Shown: positions 46,994 through 60,100 of the stretch, piece by piece | Layout of the letters: each line of letters starts with the position of its first letter | Position numbering within the stretch: position 1 is the stretch's first letter | Source of the DNA: Numida meleagris | Lineage: Eukaryota; Chordata; Aves; Galliformes; Numididae | Direction of reading: 5' to 3' | Assembly: GCF_002078875.1 (NCBI RefSeq) | Contig: NC_034438.1 | Span: 22,705,030 to 22,769,029, forward strand | Length of the DNA stretch: 64,000 nucleotides | The notes under the pieces: generated by a model | What the model was told of the DNA's origin: nothing | Databases searched by the model: none | Seen by the model: only the letters and a program-made list of their open reading frames with translations | Program-made: the position numbers and the translations under genes

Positions 46994-47795
46994 AGAAAAT
47001 GGGATTTCAGTGCCAATCAGCTTAAAGATGCACTGTCTCTCTTCATAGGACTTTGTTGGGCTCTGCATCAAAGTTGCACAAAATTAGAAATGCTCCTCTG
47101 AGAGGGTTTGTTTTAAATTTGAGTCATATTTCAACGTAAAATTCAGAACTCAGCTTGTAGATAGCTGAAGAAAAAAAAAACAACAAAAAACTTGAATTAC
47201 AAATTACCTCCTTGTACATTATTGGCCATAGAAAACTTGAAAGATATTAACAGTATTGAATGCAATCCTTTTCTAATTATCAGTAATGGAAGAATTACCA
47301 GTGTCCCAGATCACATTCCTTTTTTGTGAAAGACACAGTATAGGTTTTCTTCTGTTTTATTTATTTAAGATATTTAATTGCTGTGTTTTGTGCAAGAACC
47401 TAGTGATGACAGCCCTGTATTTTGTTATTCTTAATAATTTCTCAGGATTCTTTGCACTGTGGAGAAACAGTGCCGTTACCAATTTATTCTTGCCAGGAGT
47501 GAGAGAGATTTGCATCTTTAATTTAAATGAAGTTCCTAACTGCTTGTGTAAAGTTCTTCCTTTTGGGTATTTCAGTTGGTTGGTCAGCTGGTTTTTGTTT
47601 GTTCGTTTGTTTTTTTAATCTCTATATATACTGGGATATACCGTATTTCTTTATGGAGCTTACTCTGGTGTTCTACACTATTGTCCACTGTAAGGTTTAC
47701 ATTATCATATGAATTCCATGTAATTACAGCGAGATACTATCTTCCACTAACCTGTATGTTGAAGCCAACCAATGACGGCAGGTGAGTCCCCCCAG

Positions 47796-47838
47796 GAGAA
47801 AAAGAAAAAAAGAAAAAAAGAAAAAAAAAGAAAACGAG
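47796..47838 (+). repeat. HOMER1: Purine (A-rich GAAA) tract in 3' UTR
   Basis: A 43-base run made only of A and G with units such as AAAAAAAG and AAAAG. It is a simple-repeat, poly-purine tract within the presumed HOMER1 3' UTR. Confidence 0.85.
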
Positions 47839-49566
47839 AATTTTAAATGTAAGATTTGATATTCACAGATAACAAGAAATAGCTAGTCATTTGTTGTCTG
47901 GCCTTGCTACATATATCAAATATCTATGTCAAATTAACTGTTAGCTTGTTCTGCAGGAGACTTTTTCAGAATGTCACATGAATTTCAGATTTTGTGAATA
48001 ATGGCTTATGGGGAGCAATATTTATTATAGACTGCATTAAGGGCAAGAGCTGTTGCAAGGGACTACTTGGATGCTGAATTCATCCAGCCAAGAAAGCTGT
48101 TTCTAGAAGTCTTGCTGTCATAACAAATCAAAGTGGAGACATGTTTACTCTTTCATGGGTCTTCATATCACATCTTTACTGAAACGACACCAGGCAATAT
48201 TCACAACTGTTAACTAAAGGCCTAAAAATAGGAGATAATTGAATCTAGTTATCCTCAATGGGCAGGTTTTAAAGTTGTTTTGAGGTAATTTTAACAGACT
48301 TTTGGCACATATTTCTTTATACAATAGATTTACTTAAAAAAAAAACAAAACCAACTCTGAAAGGTTAGCCAAGTGTCATGTGTCTTGCATTGAAGTACAT
48401 TCTTGCCATAAATTAATTGATTGTAATTTTGAAGAGGGCTTTTTTAAAATGTATGAATGAGTGTCAGATTCAGAGTTGAAAGATGCACTGTTTGCTCCCC
48501 AAATTTATTTGAATGTTGAACATGAAATCTAGCTGCTTATAAATTTGTACCACATAATTTTCTCCACTTAGAGACTGCTACTGAAAACTAGAAAAGATAA
48601 GTTTGTCTTTGTGTGTACTGTATGTATATACCATATAATACACACAGGTTCTCATTTATATTAGAAATACATGTTTTATTTCTAAAATACTGTTTTTTTT
48701 TCTCCTTACCAGTGATTTATCAGGTGTCCCCTGACCAGTCAGGAAAATGGTTTAGGTCAAATGCTAAACCATCATGTATTATACTGTATGTAATGTACAC
48801 AATGTTTAAGTTTTATCCATATTTTTAGGGTATTTTCTCACCTATTTTATTTATTGATGGGGTGGAGGAGCTTGATTCAGTGTGCTACTGGTTGAAAACT
48901 TTGTGATGAGCTACATGTTTTTCTTTCAGTGATTTTAGGCAGTGACGTGTACATCTTCATCAGGTCCACATGAGCAAATATCACAAGATTTCAATTTAAC
49001 TGGGGATGTTTGGGCCTGATTTTCCTGTCACTTGTGCTGCTGTAAACCAGACGCATCCCTGATGTGGTGTCAGCAATGCTTAGCTGGCATAGCATTGGAG
49101 GAAATGCAAGGAGAATCTGGCCCGTTAATTATTGCTCAGTGGACATAATAAGGATGAAGAAAGAATAAAAACATTAGAAACTTGATGATGGAATAAATGT
49201 AATATTATTTTTAATGATATTATTATTGACATTTTTAAAGATATGATGTCATTTACATGTGGGAAAATAGTGGACAGAAATACTTCCACTTAAATTTTGT
49301 GAATATGTGTGGTACATGAGTATTTCTATGTATACGTACACACACATATGTATATAAAGAACATGAAAAAATTTAGATGTGCACATTTTTAATATTTTCC
49401 TATTGAAATTAAATTTTAAATTGGAAATTGATATTTGATAATTTCTTTTCTCATTCAGTAGATATGCTTCATTTCATTTTTTACAATTACTGAGGGCTGC
49501 ACCTTTGAATTCCCAAACAGTTGTCAAACATAAATATGGGATAAGGTGGACTTACGTGCACATATA

Positions 49567-49572
49567 AATAAA
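49567..49572 (+). terminator. HOMER1: Candidate poly(A) signal AATAAA
   Basis: A canonical AATAAA about 2.6 kb after the stop codon. Earlier ones at 49164 and 49192 make alternative cleavage possible. Use cannot be told from sequence alone. Confidence 0.4.
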
Positions 49573-49893
49573 ATCTGAATGCTATGAGTATTTTTAATGT
49601 TTATTTACAATAGGTGGGTGTTTAGAATTTGAAACCTAAAGTTCGTTCTTAGGTGGTTATGCCTACTGTAGCCTCTCCAATTCTGTTTCAAGATAATAGT
49701 TTGCCTATTGAAACATGACTTTTCCCAGAGATAGGTATTACGAATTGTATCTATCTTTGTTGAAACTATGGGAATCTGTGTACCTGAAAACAGTGTTGAG
49801 TACTACAGCTTGAAAACACGAACATGAACTTGTACAGGAGAGGCGAGCAGCCACATTGCATAAACTTTGTTAAATGGCAACTATAGCCTTGTT

Positions 49894-49918
49894 AAAAAAA
49901 AAAAAAAAAAAAAAAAAA
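49894..49918 (+). repeat. 25-base poly(A) run
   Basis: Twenty-five consecutive A residues, followed by G-A-G-C and more A-rich DNA. It lies inside the possible 3' UTR and could cause internal oligo(dT) priming in cDNA libraries. Confidence 0.95.
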
Positions 49919-50424
49919 GAGCAACAAGAATTACAGTGAAAAAAAAAGCAACTGACAAACATCTAACAAACAAAAACTGAAGAAAAGTCAAAAATACGGT
50001 TTTTATTTTGAAATACACTTGCTGTTCTCTGGAGAATGTACTTTTACTCTTTATTTTTTTCCTTATATCTTTTCAAGTATGTGCAAGTGATAGCAGCAGC
50101 TACCTTAATCTTTCAGGTGCTACTGGATTTTGCATTAGCGTGTTATGTTGTGAAATCCTGACTCTGACATAAAAGATTTTTGTAAGTATATTCCCGTCCA
50201 GATAGTTGGTTTTTGGAGTGTCTTGTTCATAATCCATATGCCTCAATGATCCAGAAATTGCATTTTTCTATGTGCACAAAGTAAAATGTGTGAATTAATG
50301 TCTGTTACAGACTGGGGATTCCTTTTCCTGGCTAATATACCAGGAAAGAGGCAAACAAAATGAACTGATAATGCAGAAATATTGTTATAAAGTCTCTACA
50401 AAAATACATTTTCAGGTAAAATAT

Positions 50425-50430
50425 AATAAA
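50425..50430 (+). terminator. HOMER1: Candidate distal poly(A) signal AATAAA
   Basis: Canonical hexamer within 'atataataaaggg'. It is the last AATAAA before the DNA becomes markedly more GC-rich, and so the best guess for the distal end of HOMER1. Confidence 0.4.
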
Positions 50431-50449
50431 GGGCTAAAACAGATGTAAC

Positions 50450-53400
50450 ACAAATAAGTATCATTTAATGCTATTGGTGGCATCCTGAGGGTAATTCCTT
50501 CAACAAAAACCCTGCAGGAATGAGCAATGCGTCAATTAAAATGAATATTTTGGGATGCGTCTTGCCAGTTGTGGAAGGTTTCTGTTTTCCGCTCTGTTTT
50601 CTACCCTTTAGTGACTAACTCCAGGTTTACCTGCAATGAGGGGCTGAACCTTACTTTGTTCTATTGCCGTTCATGTTCTGTACCGAAGTGGCTCTGAGCA
50701 GCGCCCCATGAGCACCTTGTTCATTAGGAGGTTAATTTCAAAGGCAAAAGATGAACATCTTTGTCAGAAATACAGCATGGGAAGGGAAATGGAAAAATGT
50801 CGCAGACCTTAATTCTCTGCAGAACTCTGGGTGTCGATAAAGGCGCGTGATTGATGAGAAGATCTTGGATCTTGAGGCCAAATATTAGTAGAGATTAGGC
50901 CTGGGTGTTGAAAGACAATTGAAAAAAAACCATTAAGAAACTCCAGCCAAACGTGTGCAGTCTCAGTAGCTGAACGTGCCCACTGAAGTGCACGGTTTTA
51001 CACCGATTGTTTTTCAGGAAATGGAGCTGGCTGTGCAAAACAATGCTCAGATTGTCGTTTACATTTTCTTAACAATGCTGCATATGTGCACTACCTCTGA
51101 ATGGTGCTAAGCAGAGAACATACCACAGAATAACAGGTATTTCCTAAAACCTGTGTTCTTCTTTACACAATTAGTTCCTTGGCTTACTCCAGTTGCTCCT
51201 GACAAGTATGACGGATTTCACCCATTCTGTTAAGCGTTTGAGAGCAAGAAGCAGCGCTGGCTAGCCCCTGGCGGTGCAGTGCCGCAGCTCCTGCCACACC
51301 TCCTGGGTCTCACAGCCTCTCAGGGACTTGCAGCTGTTGGTGCTGCCTCTGCAGCTCATCCTAGGACCAAAGACACCAGCGCAGTTTGTTCCCACTTTCT
51401 CCCCCTGCCTGCTCTTGCACACGCTCAGATCAGCTGGAGCATTACATCGAGTAGCCCGTGGCATTTTCAAATGCTGGCTGTTACGCTGACAGGCATGGGA
51501 AGGGGGAGGGGCCGTCAAAGATGTTAGAGGTTTTGGGGGGAAAATATGGAGAGTTGTCAAAAGGATTCCTTTACGTGGCACCACCAGCTGTGAGATAGGT
51601 ATAACATCTTGCACAGCGGAGAACAGAGTACCTGAGCGATGCTGAGCACATCTGGCTTGCCTCAAAACTGCTGCAGGCTCCTCAAAGTCAGCAATGGAGT
51701 TGTGCTTTGTAACCAGAGCCAAAATCCTGGCAGTCTGCAAACCCCTTTCCTACCATTCTTTTACCTCCACTAGCCCCGAGGTTCAGTGTCAGTGTTAGTC
51801 ATGGCAGTGGCTGAAGGCACTTCCTGCATTCCTGCCACCAGCTCCATCCATCCTGGTGTGCAGGGGTTCTCTTTCTGTAGCTGTGAGTAGTTTTGGCCCC
51901 CATGCATCCCTGCTCTGGGGGATTCCCCCTGCTCCCAGCCGCATCTCATTGCACTGTGGGCTCCAGCTATGCCAGGTGCTCACGGTTCCCTTGGGCTGAG
52001 AACAGCCACCCAGGGGTGTTCTTGGAGAAAGCTTGTGTTTCTATGAGTGGTAACTCAGAAGACGGGGAGTTATTTCCCAGCAGATCACCAGGACTGTCAC
52101 AAACAGTGCATGCACCCACCCCAGTGCTACGGGGAGAGAAGACCCACAATGACAAAGTACATTTAAGTACAATCTGCCTGTATGGATTCCCCCTTTTGAG
52201 TTAAGTGTGAGAGTATAGAATTCGCAAGCAAAGTTTTTCAGGGAGGGAAAAGAACCCTTGAAGTTCTCCAGCTTTGGATTGTGTTTTGTTAAATGATGGT
52301 GATGATGATGGGAATTTTCTTTAAACAAAAATAAAGGAAATGAGAAGCAAAACTTTGCAACAGAGACATCACAGTCTCTAATTGGTAGGTGGAAATATCA
52401 AAGACGAATTTTCTCTCTATCTGAATGAATACTGTTCTTCTATAAATCCAGCAGCGTTGTTTCTCAGGAGCCCACAGTGATGGGAACCAGGAACACGGTG
52501 TGGATGCAGTGAGAGGCACAGCGCTCTGCCTTGCGCTTGGTGCGAGCGGCCGGGCAGCAGCGTGCAGCTGAGCAGCACGGGTGTCCCGCAGGCATGAGCA
52601 TCCCTATGCAGCCCTAGCTGGGTCCCCTGGGTGCATGCTGTCTGCCGGAGGGGCCCCAGGGGCTGGGGCTTTTTTCGGAAGGTGGTGGTTCAAGCTATAG
52701 CACCTTGTTACTCCTGGAGCCCTTTGGCTCCACACTGTTGGCATGCAGGGGGAGAAATGGAGGGGAAGTTTTGGTCTGCAGCTCTGAGAGCAGCAGAGCT
52801 ACATGCTGCTTTGAGACAAGCATTTCCTCCCCACCTCTTTGAAAGAAAAAGAGATTATGACGGCATTTTTTTGTTGTTGTTGTGATGGTTTCTGTTATCA
52901 TTGGAACCTACGTGTCCTATATTTCTTTTAATCCCATTTTTCTTATATTTTACATTTTTTGCATTGATGTTATTTCCACAAATGCAAACTTAGAATCGCA
53001 CAGAATGCAGATAGGTGTGTGTTTGAGGCAGTGCTGGTTGTCCCTGGACATTGCTGAGTCCTGAGGAGCTGGAAAGTCATGGAAGTGGGGAGACGTGGCA
53101 AGAACAAAACACCAGGCATGCTGTAATCGGTGCTGCGAGAGCATGGAGACCTCACAGGGAGCACCTGTACAGGGATACACGTCAGGTTGGATCCACACTG
53201 GCATGGTGGACAGGCAGTGATCTCCACTGTGAATCAGAGGTTGTTAGGGAAATTAGCATAGTTTGGCCAAATTGTAGCAATGGAGCTGTAACAAGGGGCT
53301 GTGTACCCATAACATAAACAAAATCCAGAAGGGAGCCAGGGCACCACGGGGTGCACCATCAGTCCATTAATGAGTGCTCTGCACACAGAGCTTGGTACAT

Positions 53401-54300
53401 CCATGCCATCCCTGCGTATGGGATGAAATGGCAGCAGGTACATCTGCCACTGAAAAGCCGTGGGGTGGCCGTGGGATTTGTCAGTCCCTCTTCTGATCTG
53501 CTGCACCAGGAGAAGGAGGCAGTGTTTGAGGAACCGCCCTGGTAGGAACAGCTGGGAAATGCTGCTGCTGCTTGCCAAGCTGGCAGCCATGGTGACGGCG
53601 TTCCAAGGATCAGGCCCTCATTACACTGAATGACTTGGCAGATACAAGAAATTGCAACTTAAGAATATTTCAGTGTATTTACAGGATTTTTTTTAAGGCA
53701 ACCCATGATTTGCTATGCCAATGACACATTGAGGGGATAGTGGAAAAAAAAAGAACTCCTGGGGAACAGGTAGGTCCCTTCCACAGGCCAAATTCCAAAG
53801 GGCACAGGATCGAAGTTCTGGATTCAGATTAAACGAGCTGGTACGGACAGTGCCCATGGCCACTTATTCAGGAGCATCCCTGAGTCTTGGCAGCCTCTGA
53901 GGACTTTCTGAAGGCAGTCGGTGTATCCGGTGAGGGGAAGATCTCATGGTGACTGGAGCCTCACACAGGTTCACCCCAAACTGCTGACGGTGCAGTCTTG
54001 ACAAATGCTGGTTGGATATCTGTGCGACATTTCTTACTGTAAATTGAGACCAAGTGCTGAAGACTTGAAGGTTTGTTTGTCTGTGAAATGTGACCAAGTA
54101 CTGACTTGGAACCACAACTGGTTTTTGTGTTCTAGATATAAGATAGGGTTGTTTACAAATCCGAGCAAAGCATGTCCTGGCAGGCTACCTCCAGCTGCTT
54201 TCCCCCATAGCATGAGCAGACACACCAGTCTTTTTAAAGTGACAAAGTTTCATATCCTGAACAGAAATGTCAAGCATAACTAGTTTTCCCTTTGGCATCG
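50450..54300. other. Intergenic DNA with GC-rich patches, no gene recognised
   Basis: Composition alternates between AT-rich and GC-rich (51.24-51.9 kb; 52.45-52.8 kb). The GC-rich parts allow long frames by chance, such as - 51740 to 51261 (159 codons) and - 53590 to 53234 (118 codons). Neither shows a recognisable domain or splice pattern. A G-run block (GGGAAGGGGGAGGGG) is at about 51496-51510. No transposon was recognised. Confidence 0.5.
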
Positions 54301-54339
54301 CTCACGACATGCACATGCTGACTGACTCCACCAGCAACG

Positions 54340-54560
54340 TACACATTGCTTCTCTCAGCCCTGCCATGCGCCCTGCGGGAAGTGGCCAACAGCTCAGCCC
54401 AGGGGCGGGGGTGGCGGGCACGTGAGCGGGCTGCTGCAGGCGGGTGAGAAAGGCTTGTTGGTGCGGAGATGGCAGGCGGGACGAGGGGCGGCTGGCTGGC
54501 CCTTCTGCTTGGACACTGCTAGCCCTCGCCCCTCGGCACTGTGCGGGTTGTTGGGAGGCT
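54340..54560. promoter_or_regulatory. Short CpG-rich block with CACGTG and G-runs
   Basis: About 220 bases with many CpGs, rare elsewhere in the window. It includes four G-runs of three or more in 54402-54430, with loops of up to nine bases (a possible G-quadruplex), and a CACGTG E-box at 54419-54424. It may be a small CpG island, and hence a promoter or enhancer between HOMER1 and the convergent neighbour. No first exon could be identified. Confidence 0.3.
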
Positions 54561-56430
54561 GTGACCTTCCACCAGTAGAAGCCCTCAGGCAAACACAAGT
54601 GTATGTGCTCCTGCGACAAGGGAGTAGGCTGTGCAGTTAACTTACGAATGTCTATTCAAGGCCATTTTTTTTTCCAACATGCCTTTAAAAGCCCCGTGCA
54701 GCGTGGAGGGGCTTGTCAAATTGTTTTTTGTGGGTCTCCGTCTGCTCCAGATGTAAGTTTACTCACAGCGGTGCAAGGGGGTGGGAACAGAATGGCCATT
54801 GCCTCATGGTGCTTCACATTCAGTCAGTTCATAGAGCATCCGTTGCGTCTACACTGTGCGGGTAACATGCATGGCAGCTCGAGCATGCGCTGATGACTTT
54901 GTACACTCAGAGCTCAGATACATTCCTGCTGGAATTTAATGGGGATTGAAATAAAATATGAAGAAAACGTGTAGCCACTATAAATGTTTTGTATGAATTG
55001 CATGATTCTTCAAGTTTCTTATTCCTGTGAATTTCAAACAGCAATATGGAGAGGGATTGTGTTGCAAGCTAGAAAGAAAGATTAAAAAATGAACTAAAGA
55101 ATAAATGATGTTTGAAAGACCATGGATGTTCTTGGCCTCACACAAGCAACGTAGGACACACACGGTGAGATGTTCCGGAGAAATCAAGTCCAGATGGTGA
55201 GAAGAGCAAGAAGCAAGCGCAGGCGGCTATCTCTGGCGCGCATCCCCAGCACACATCACAGACCGCACACGGTGTCTGAGGGGAGGAAGGGAGGTGGTGG
55301 TGGATACAGGGGCTGATCTGGAATGTAATTATTTTTGTTTCTGCCAGAGTTTTGGCTGATAAAGGGGGAGTACACCTGTAATGAATACAGGCAACGACTC
55401 TCCCTGCCTTTGTCCAGCCACCCTGCCGCCAAGGCGCAGTGCTGAGGGAGGTGTGCTGCCTTGTATTGAGCTAGTGAAAGCCAAGGCAGGGATGAAGGCT
55501 TGTGAATACTGAAGAGACAGACCTGAGTCTCAGAGCAGGGGGGCAAGGGGGACTGCACAGCAGCAAAGAGGTGGTGGGTCCACAATTCTGCCCATGGAAA
55601 AGTTGGTGCCTGCAGCCATAGCTGAATGCGGCTGTGCTGGTACCATTCTGGGTACCACCTCTGGAGTATCACCTGCTAGCGTGCAGCACCGGCAGAGTGA
55701 AGCTTCTAAGTTGCGTGGCCTGTGGGATCCATCTGAGTTTTACACAGAAGACTTTATAGTTCGGTTAATTACGCTGCTCTGTCCTGACAGATAAAAACGC
55801 AGCACAGCACATTACAGCATTAGGCCCAGATGGGCTCCCTGTGCTGTACCGGGCCCGCTCGCTGCCACCTCCCTCTTGCAACAGGAAGGGAAAACCTGCA
55901 AGATGGGAGGCAGCAGTGAGCACTGCTGAGAAACGAAGCATCTCAAAAAAATTTCAGAAAAAGAGCTCTGGCAAACTTGTTCCGCGTTTTTAAGTCTCTC
56001 CCTCCCCACACCCCCTCTGCTGCGTGCTGACTGCTGGAACAGGAGTAAACCCCCAGGCATAATGACCTCTGTGAGACAGGTGTTGTTTGTTAAGTGTGAG
56101 GTGGACTGTGGCCCTGTGGTATTTATGTACAATGTACCTTTCCGTCTGACATGCAACATGAAAAAAAACAGACAGTTCTGCCCAGCTCCCATCTCCTCAG
56201 CGTGTTGTGCAGACATTTGGGCCTTACTTTGAGTGCCACTGCTGTAGAGGTGCACCCAGATCCATTCACTGATTTGTAGGATCGGATGCATGCAGTAAAC
56301 CTACTTCCAGCCCTCAGGAATACCCTTACAAGTGACAGAAAAGCAGCCTCTTATCTGCTCCCTCTGATAGCAAAGCAGACACCGCTGATGGCAACAAACA
56401 CTCCTAAGTACAGCACTAAGTACAGAGCAG
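54560..56430. other. Intergenic DNA, no gene recognised
   Basis: Mixed-composition DNA. The - frame from 56291 to 55812 (159 codons) and the - frame from 55672 to 55256 (138 codons) lie in GC-rich parts. They show no family signature and no convincing exon borders, so they are not called. Confidence 0.45.
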
Positions 56431-56435
56431 GATGC

Positions 56436-56665
56436 AGGTAGGAACAGACCTCTACCATCATCTAGTCCAACCATGCAACTACCACACACATTGATCCCTA
56501 ATCCATGTCCCTACATACTGCTTCTACCCTGTCCTGAAACACCTCCAGGGACAGTGACTCCACCACCTCCCCGGGCAGCCTGCACCAGTGCACCACCACT
56601 CTTTCTGAGAAATGCTTCCTAATATCCGACCCGAACCTCCCCTGCTGCAGTGTGGGGCCATTCAT
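56436..56665 (-). repeat. CR1 LINE fragment, antisense
   Basis: Contains the CR1 3'-region blocks 'catctagtccaaccatgc', 'ctgaaacacctccagggac', 'cctccccgggcagcctg' and 'gaaatgcttcctaatatcc' in antisense order. The terminal tail is lost. It is the last recognisable repeat before the repeat-free right end of the window. Confidence 0.88.
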
Positions 56666-57147
56666 AATACATCTTACCTTTATCAAAAAATCAAGAAGTG
56701 AAGCCAGATGTGTCCAGCCCCACTGTCTCTCACCACCAGCACCACTGTGGCATTTTTAAGCGCCATGCAGCTGGAGGCTGCTCTGCCCCACACGATGGCA
56801 TCGCCACCAGCGAGCTCTGAGGTGCGGGAGCCTAACAAGGGATCTGAGCTCTCTGCGTTTCCGAGTTTAAACATCTGCTCGTTTCATAACCATTTTTTGT
56901 CTTTTCATTAAGCAACAGTAACTAGTTTTCTGCTTGCACTTAAGCTCAATTACCCTGCACTTACTGAAGAGCAAAGTTCTCCTACAACATCTGATTTATT
57001 TATGCAGCAGTGTACAAAGACATCACATAGGTACAATTAATCCCTTCAGCAGTACAGCTCAGGCACCGCTGTCTGCCATTAGCAGCGGCTGGGCAGCTTG
57101 AGGAACTGGAACAGTAACAACAGAAACTTAACAATGGATGATCTTCT

Positions 57148-57162
57148 TTTTTTTTTTTTTGT
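57148..57162. repeat. Poly(T) tract
   Basis: A run of about 15 T on the + strand (A on the - strand), just upstream, in - strand direction, of the candidate poly(A) signal at 57.0 kb. Confidence 0.8.
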
Positions 57163-60100
57163 AGGAACCAAACTGCACTATTTTTATTTTCATTTTTTTC
57201 AACATTGCTATGTACTCAAATGAAACAGTGGTCAAATAAATATCCTTTAATAAAGAAAAAAGGAATCATTTTTAAGCACCAAAACTGTGAGTATGATGTT
57301 ACATCGCATGTACAAGAAGGTGAGTTCAGTACTTTGTGTACAGGTTTAAACTTCTGAGTCATGATAATAAAAACATGAAGTACACAGCAATAAACTTGCA
57401 TGGCAGGGGAATTGCACTAAAGAAAAAAAGAGCAAAAGGCAGACAGCTACAATTGGTTTAGTTTTAGGTATTGCTGGAAATGTTTGCTTAATTTACCTTT
57501 TTATTTTAGGAGATACTTGTTGCCTAATACTTTATAGCCTTGAGCATTTTTAGGTATAGCAAATCTGCAGAGTCATTTACAGTAAGATATGCATTTAATA
57601 CGTCTTCTTTGAATACAATGATGTTAAAGGACCTCCTTACTGCCAAGCACTAGTGTTCCATTCTACCAATAATATTGCACAAAGCTAGTGAATGGCAAAC
57701 TGGTTTTGATTATTTCTCATTTATTCAACACGTTTAAAAAAAGAAGTTAACATCATTAACCTTTACTGATGTCACTCATGCGAGACCATCTGCAGCCATC
57801 CAAATTCCTTTATCTCATGATGATGTATCTGTAAATATGTAAGACTAAATCCAACACATACAGCAAGCACAGTAACACGCTGGGAGATGTTGAGTGAGTG
57901 TCCCTGATCCCCAACACCTGTTCCGCAATTCAGAAATCAAAAGTGCTCCTGAAAGGATCTGAAAAGTCAAAGCCACCTAAGGCAAAACAGTACGGAACAG
58001 GTAACAGTCTCTGCACCAACATTGCTGCAGAGTTAGGGCTGCACTCACCAAAAGGCAATCATCCCTCTGACTCTTTCCAAATGCTGGTTAACAGCTTCAG
58101 ATACTGGCTTTAAATAATACTCTACAGTAATCTTAAGTTCAGCAGAGTAAAATTCATTGCCTGGTCGTTTCCATGTAAGAGGTACATCAGAGTATTCACA
58201 TTTGAATGGAAAGACCTTTTCTGTCAAATGCTGAAGCTTGGGGCCACAGAAGATGGACCTCATTCACAATAAAGTACATAAATGTCGCAGTCAGAGCTGG
58301 ATTTGGGTTAACAGTTAAACTGAATGGGAAGTGCAAAGAAATGTATATACAACAGCCCCTCCCAGAAATACACTGGCATGCCCACCCACCCTCAGCCCTG
58401 CTAAAAATCCTAATTTTAAGTACATGTATTAGGCAGCAATTAAATATAAACTCATTTTATAGGAAAAATTTAAATTACAGTATATTTATAGGTTAAAAAC
58501 AGCCACTGCTGTGCTTCTTACAGCACTGGTAGCAGTGTGTCAATGTGCTTACTACACTGAAGAGCAATTTGCAGTCAAGTTTGGAATGATCTCCTGTCTG
58601 TCAGCCCCGCGGCACTGAAATCACAGCGCGCTCTCCCAGTAAGGTGCTCTGTTTGCTCCTTTTCTTTGCAATAAGCTTCGCTTGTTCTTAACATTAATTC
58701 TGTAGTGCTAAACATAACAATATATTGTCCATGCTTATGGAATCATTACCAGAAATATACACAGGTAAGTTAATTACATAAGCATTACAATGAAAATAAA
58801 ATCTGATTACACATGTGAACAAAATTGATTTACAAGTTACACTCTTGAAATTCAGTGCAACAAACGAGTGAGGGGAACATCGACCAATGACAGTTTCTGC
58901 TTCCTCCTCTCGTTAAGTTGCATTTCAACAACACATCTGTCATTACTTAATATTAGACATTACAGAATATAGTGCTTATATATCAAAATGATTCTTTACA
59001 AATAACATAGTGAAGTATGTCGAGTTCTATCCCCAATGCAGCCACAAAAAAAACACAATAGATAATAATACTAAGTTATTTTACAGGTGTCTGGTGTAGG
59101 ACACAGACTGTCAGAGTTTTTAGAAAACCTTAAAAGTGATGCTTAAGGAAAATAACTATGACATGAAAAGAGAGTGAACAAACTAAGAATATTGGTCATT
59201 TTTAAAGGGTTTGGAACTTCTGTGAATAAGAGGATGAAATTCATGCTGATGCAGATTCAGTTTCTGAGGAAAGCCTTCCTATGTTCCTGATGTTTTGGTT
59301 ATTTAACTAGAAGTTCCGATTTTCATTTCTTCTTCTCACTCATACATGTTTCAGTCCTCAGATAAGCATTTGTACAATAAACATACACTGCAACTCCTTA
59401 CCATGATGGATCAGTCATACATTATAAAACAGTTTTAACCAGAACCATGAAAGCAAGTTCCTAAAGATGGAAAATGTGCGAGAGCTGACAGACTGCGTAA
59501 GACAAACAGCAAGCAACAGATGGATGCAGCCACCACAATGAAGTCCAGCCAGAAAGGAAAAATATCAGTAATCTGTAGAAAGGCCTTTTTCATGAAGGTT
59601 CTCTTTCCTTGCATATGCGTAAGTGATTTTTCTGTAGTGATGCTTGCTATGATTTCTCAAGGACCAACACATTCATAAGAGCTTCTTTCAGCTATGGAGG
59701 AGCCAAATCTGCAGGATTGTCAGAACTTCGGTAAGGTTCCTGTGACCACTCTCTCCCTGTTTGCTGCTCCCACCACCCCATTGCAAAATGTCATGTTGCA
59801 GAGGATGGCAAGATTGATACATTAGTCTGCACACTACATATACACAATTTCTGTATCACAGTGGGGATGTGAAATTGTGACATCTAGTGACCTGTGTAAG
59901 ATTAAAACCTAGGATTTGGGGGTTTTCTTAGCAGTATGTGGGGGAAAACACCATTTTCATCCCATGTGGAAGATGGCAGTTCTGAACTGATATAAGCTGC
60001 TATGCTTAGCACAACAACTAGTCTTTGTGTGCACATAAAATACTTGCTCCTATGATAAATCCATTTCTATAAACTATGCTATTAGAGGAATCTAAGATTT

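Larger units (their letters stand above)
46994..50450 (+). other. HOMER1: HOMER1 3' UTR (estimated extent)
   Basis: Directly after the stop codon comes 3.4 kb of U- and A-rich DNA without recognisable transposons and without coding frames of interest. It contains many ATTTA pentamers and several AATAAA signals (49164, 49192, 49567, 50425). Long HOMER1 mRNAs in mammals also have multi-kilobase 3' UTRs. The end cannot be fixed from sequence alone; 50.4 kb is the last strong signal before composition changes to GC-rich intergenic DNA. Confidence 0.6.

Noticed and set aside
51261..51740. 159-codon - strand frame
   Set aside because: It lies in GC-rich DNA, where stops are rare. The translation is low in motif content, and no splice sites or family features were seen.
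55812..56291. 159-codon - strand frame
   Set aside because: Mixed-composition region, no recognisable domain, and no fit with the exon-like chain further right on the same strand.
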